Source: Agrocybe praecox
Taxonomy: Eukaryota > Basidiomycota > Agaricomycetes > Agaricales > Agrocybaceae
Length of the DNA stretch: 19,395 nucleotides
Reading direction: 5' to 3'
Assembly: GCA_964017145.1 (NCBI GenBank)
Contig: CAXHKQ010000356.1
Location: 1-19,395 of the forward strand
Within the stretch, counting starts at the first letter, position 1. Each line of letters begins with the position of its first letter. The position numbers were made by a program, and so were the translations under genes. The notes below the pieces were generated by a model, which had not been told where the DNA came from, did not search any database, and saw only the letters and a list, made by a program, of their open reading frames with translations. Positions 19,301 through 19,395 of the stretch are shown piece after piece.

Positions 19301-19395
19301 TCATTAATATGAACCATCACATTTTGTTCAAATTATTCTACTTTATTTAGGAAATCGTGACGTAACACATAAATTATATTAATGCAGTTTTGTTC

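Overview
This window looks like nuclear DNA from a dipteran insect, most likely a mosquito. That is an inference from an insect-type BEL/Pao retrotransposon, a secreted RNase T2 gene with a 3.5-kb AT-rich intron, short insect-style transposons, and sharp contrast between GC-rich coding stretches and AT-rich non-coding DNA. I see no bacterial operons, CRISPR arrays or rRNA.

Layout. (1) 1-5775, + strand: the 3' part of a BEL/Pao LTR retrotransposon. The Gag-Pol reading frame is already open at base 2. It carries the Gag core, two zinc knuckles, protease, reverse transcriptase, RNase H and integrase, and is broken by two single-base frameshifts in the integrase and C-terminal parts. A probable 3' LTR follows at 5267-5775. 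(2) 5776-7769: AT-rich, with one copy of a dispersed ~385-bp repeat. (3) 7770-8130, - strand: a CpG-rich block that looks like the 5' end of an unrecognised gene: a leader without AUGs, then a 43-codon ORF with a possible splice donor. (4) 8606-9450: three diverged tandem copies of a ~280-bp unit. (5) 10291-14668, - strand: a two-exon RNase T2 gene. Exon 1 (14610-14668) encodes only the signal peptide; exon 2 (10291-11128) encodes the enzyme. The 3,481-bp intron holds a second copy of the dispersed repeat, a decayed tRNA-derived fragment, and a tRNA-derived SINE with a perfect 17-bp target duplication inserted in a pogo/Tigger-like element. (6) 15052-17585: AT-rich, with nothing firmly coding. 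(7) 17590-19300: two CpG-rich blocks, a diverged ~150-bp direct repeat about 832 bp apart, and between the repeat copies a 199-bp hAT-type MITE with near-perfect 8-bp target duplications.

The only gene I am sure is a functional host gene is the RNase T2. The rest is mobile-element debris and possible 5' ends of genes that continue outside the window. I found no multi-gene system. The most unusual structures are the ~280-bp tandem triplication, the nested SINE-in-Tigger insertion, the 6987/12469 repeat pair, and the possible antisense placement of the BEL element in an intron of the gene starting at 7901.
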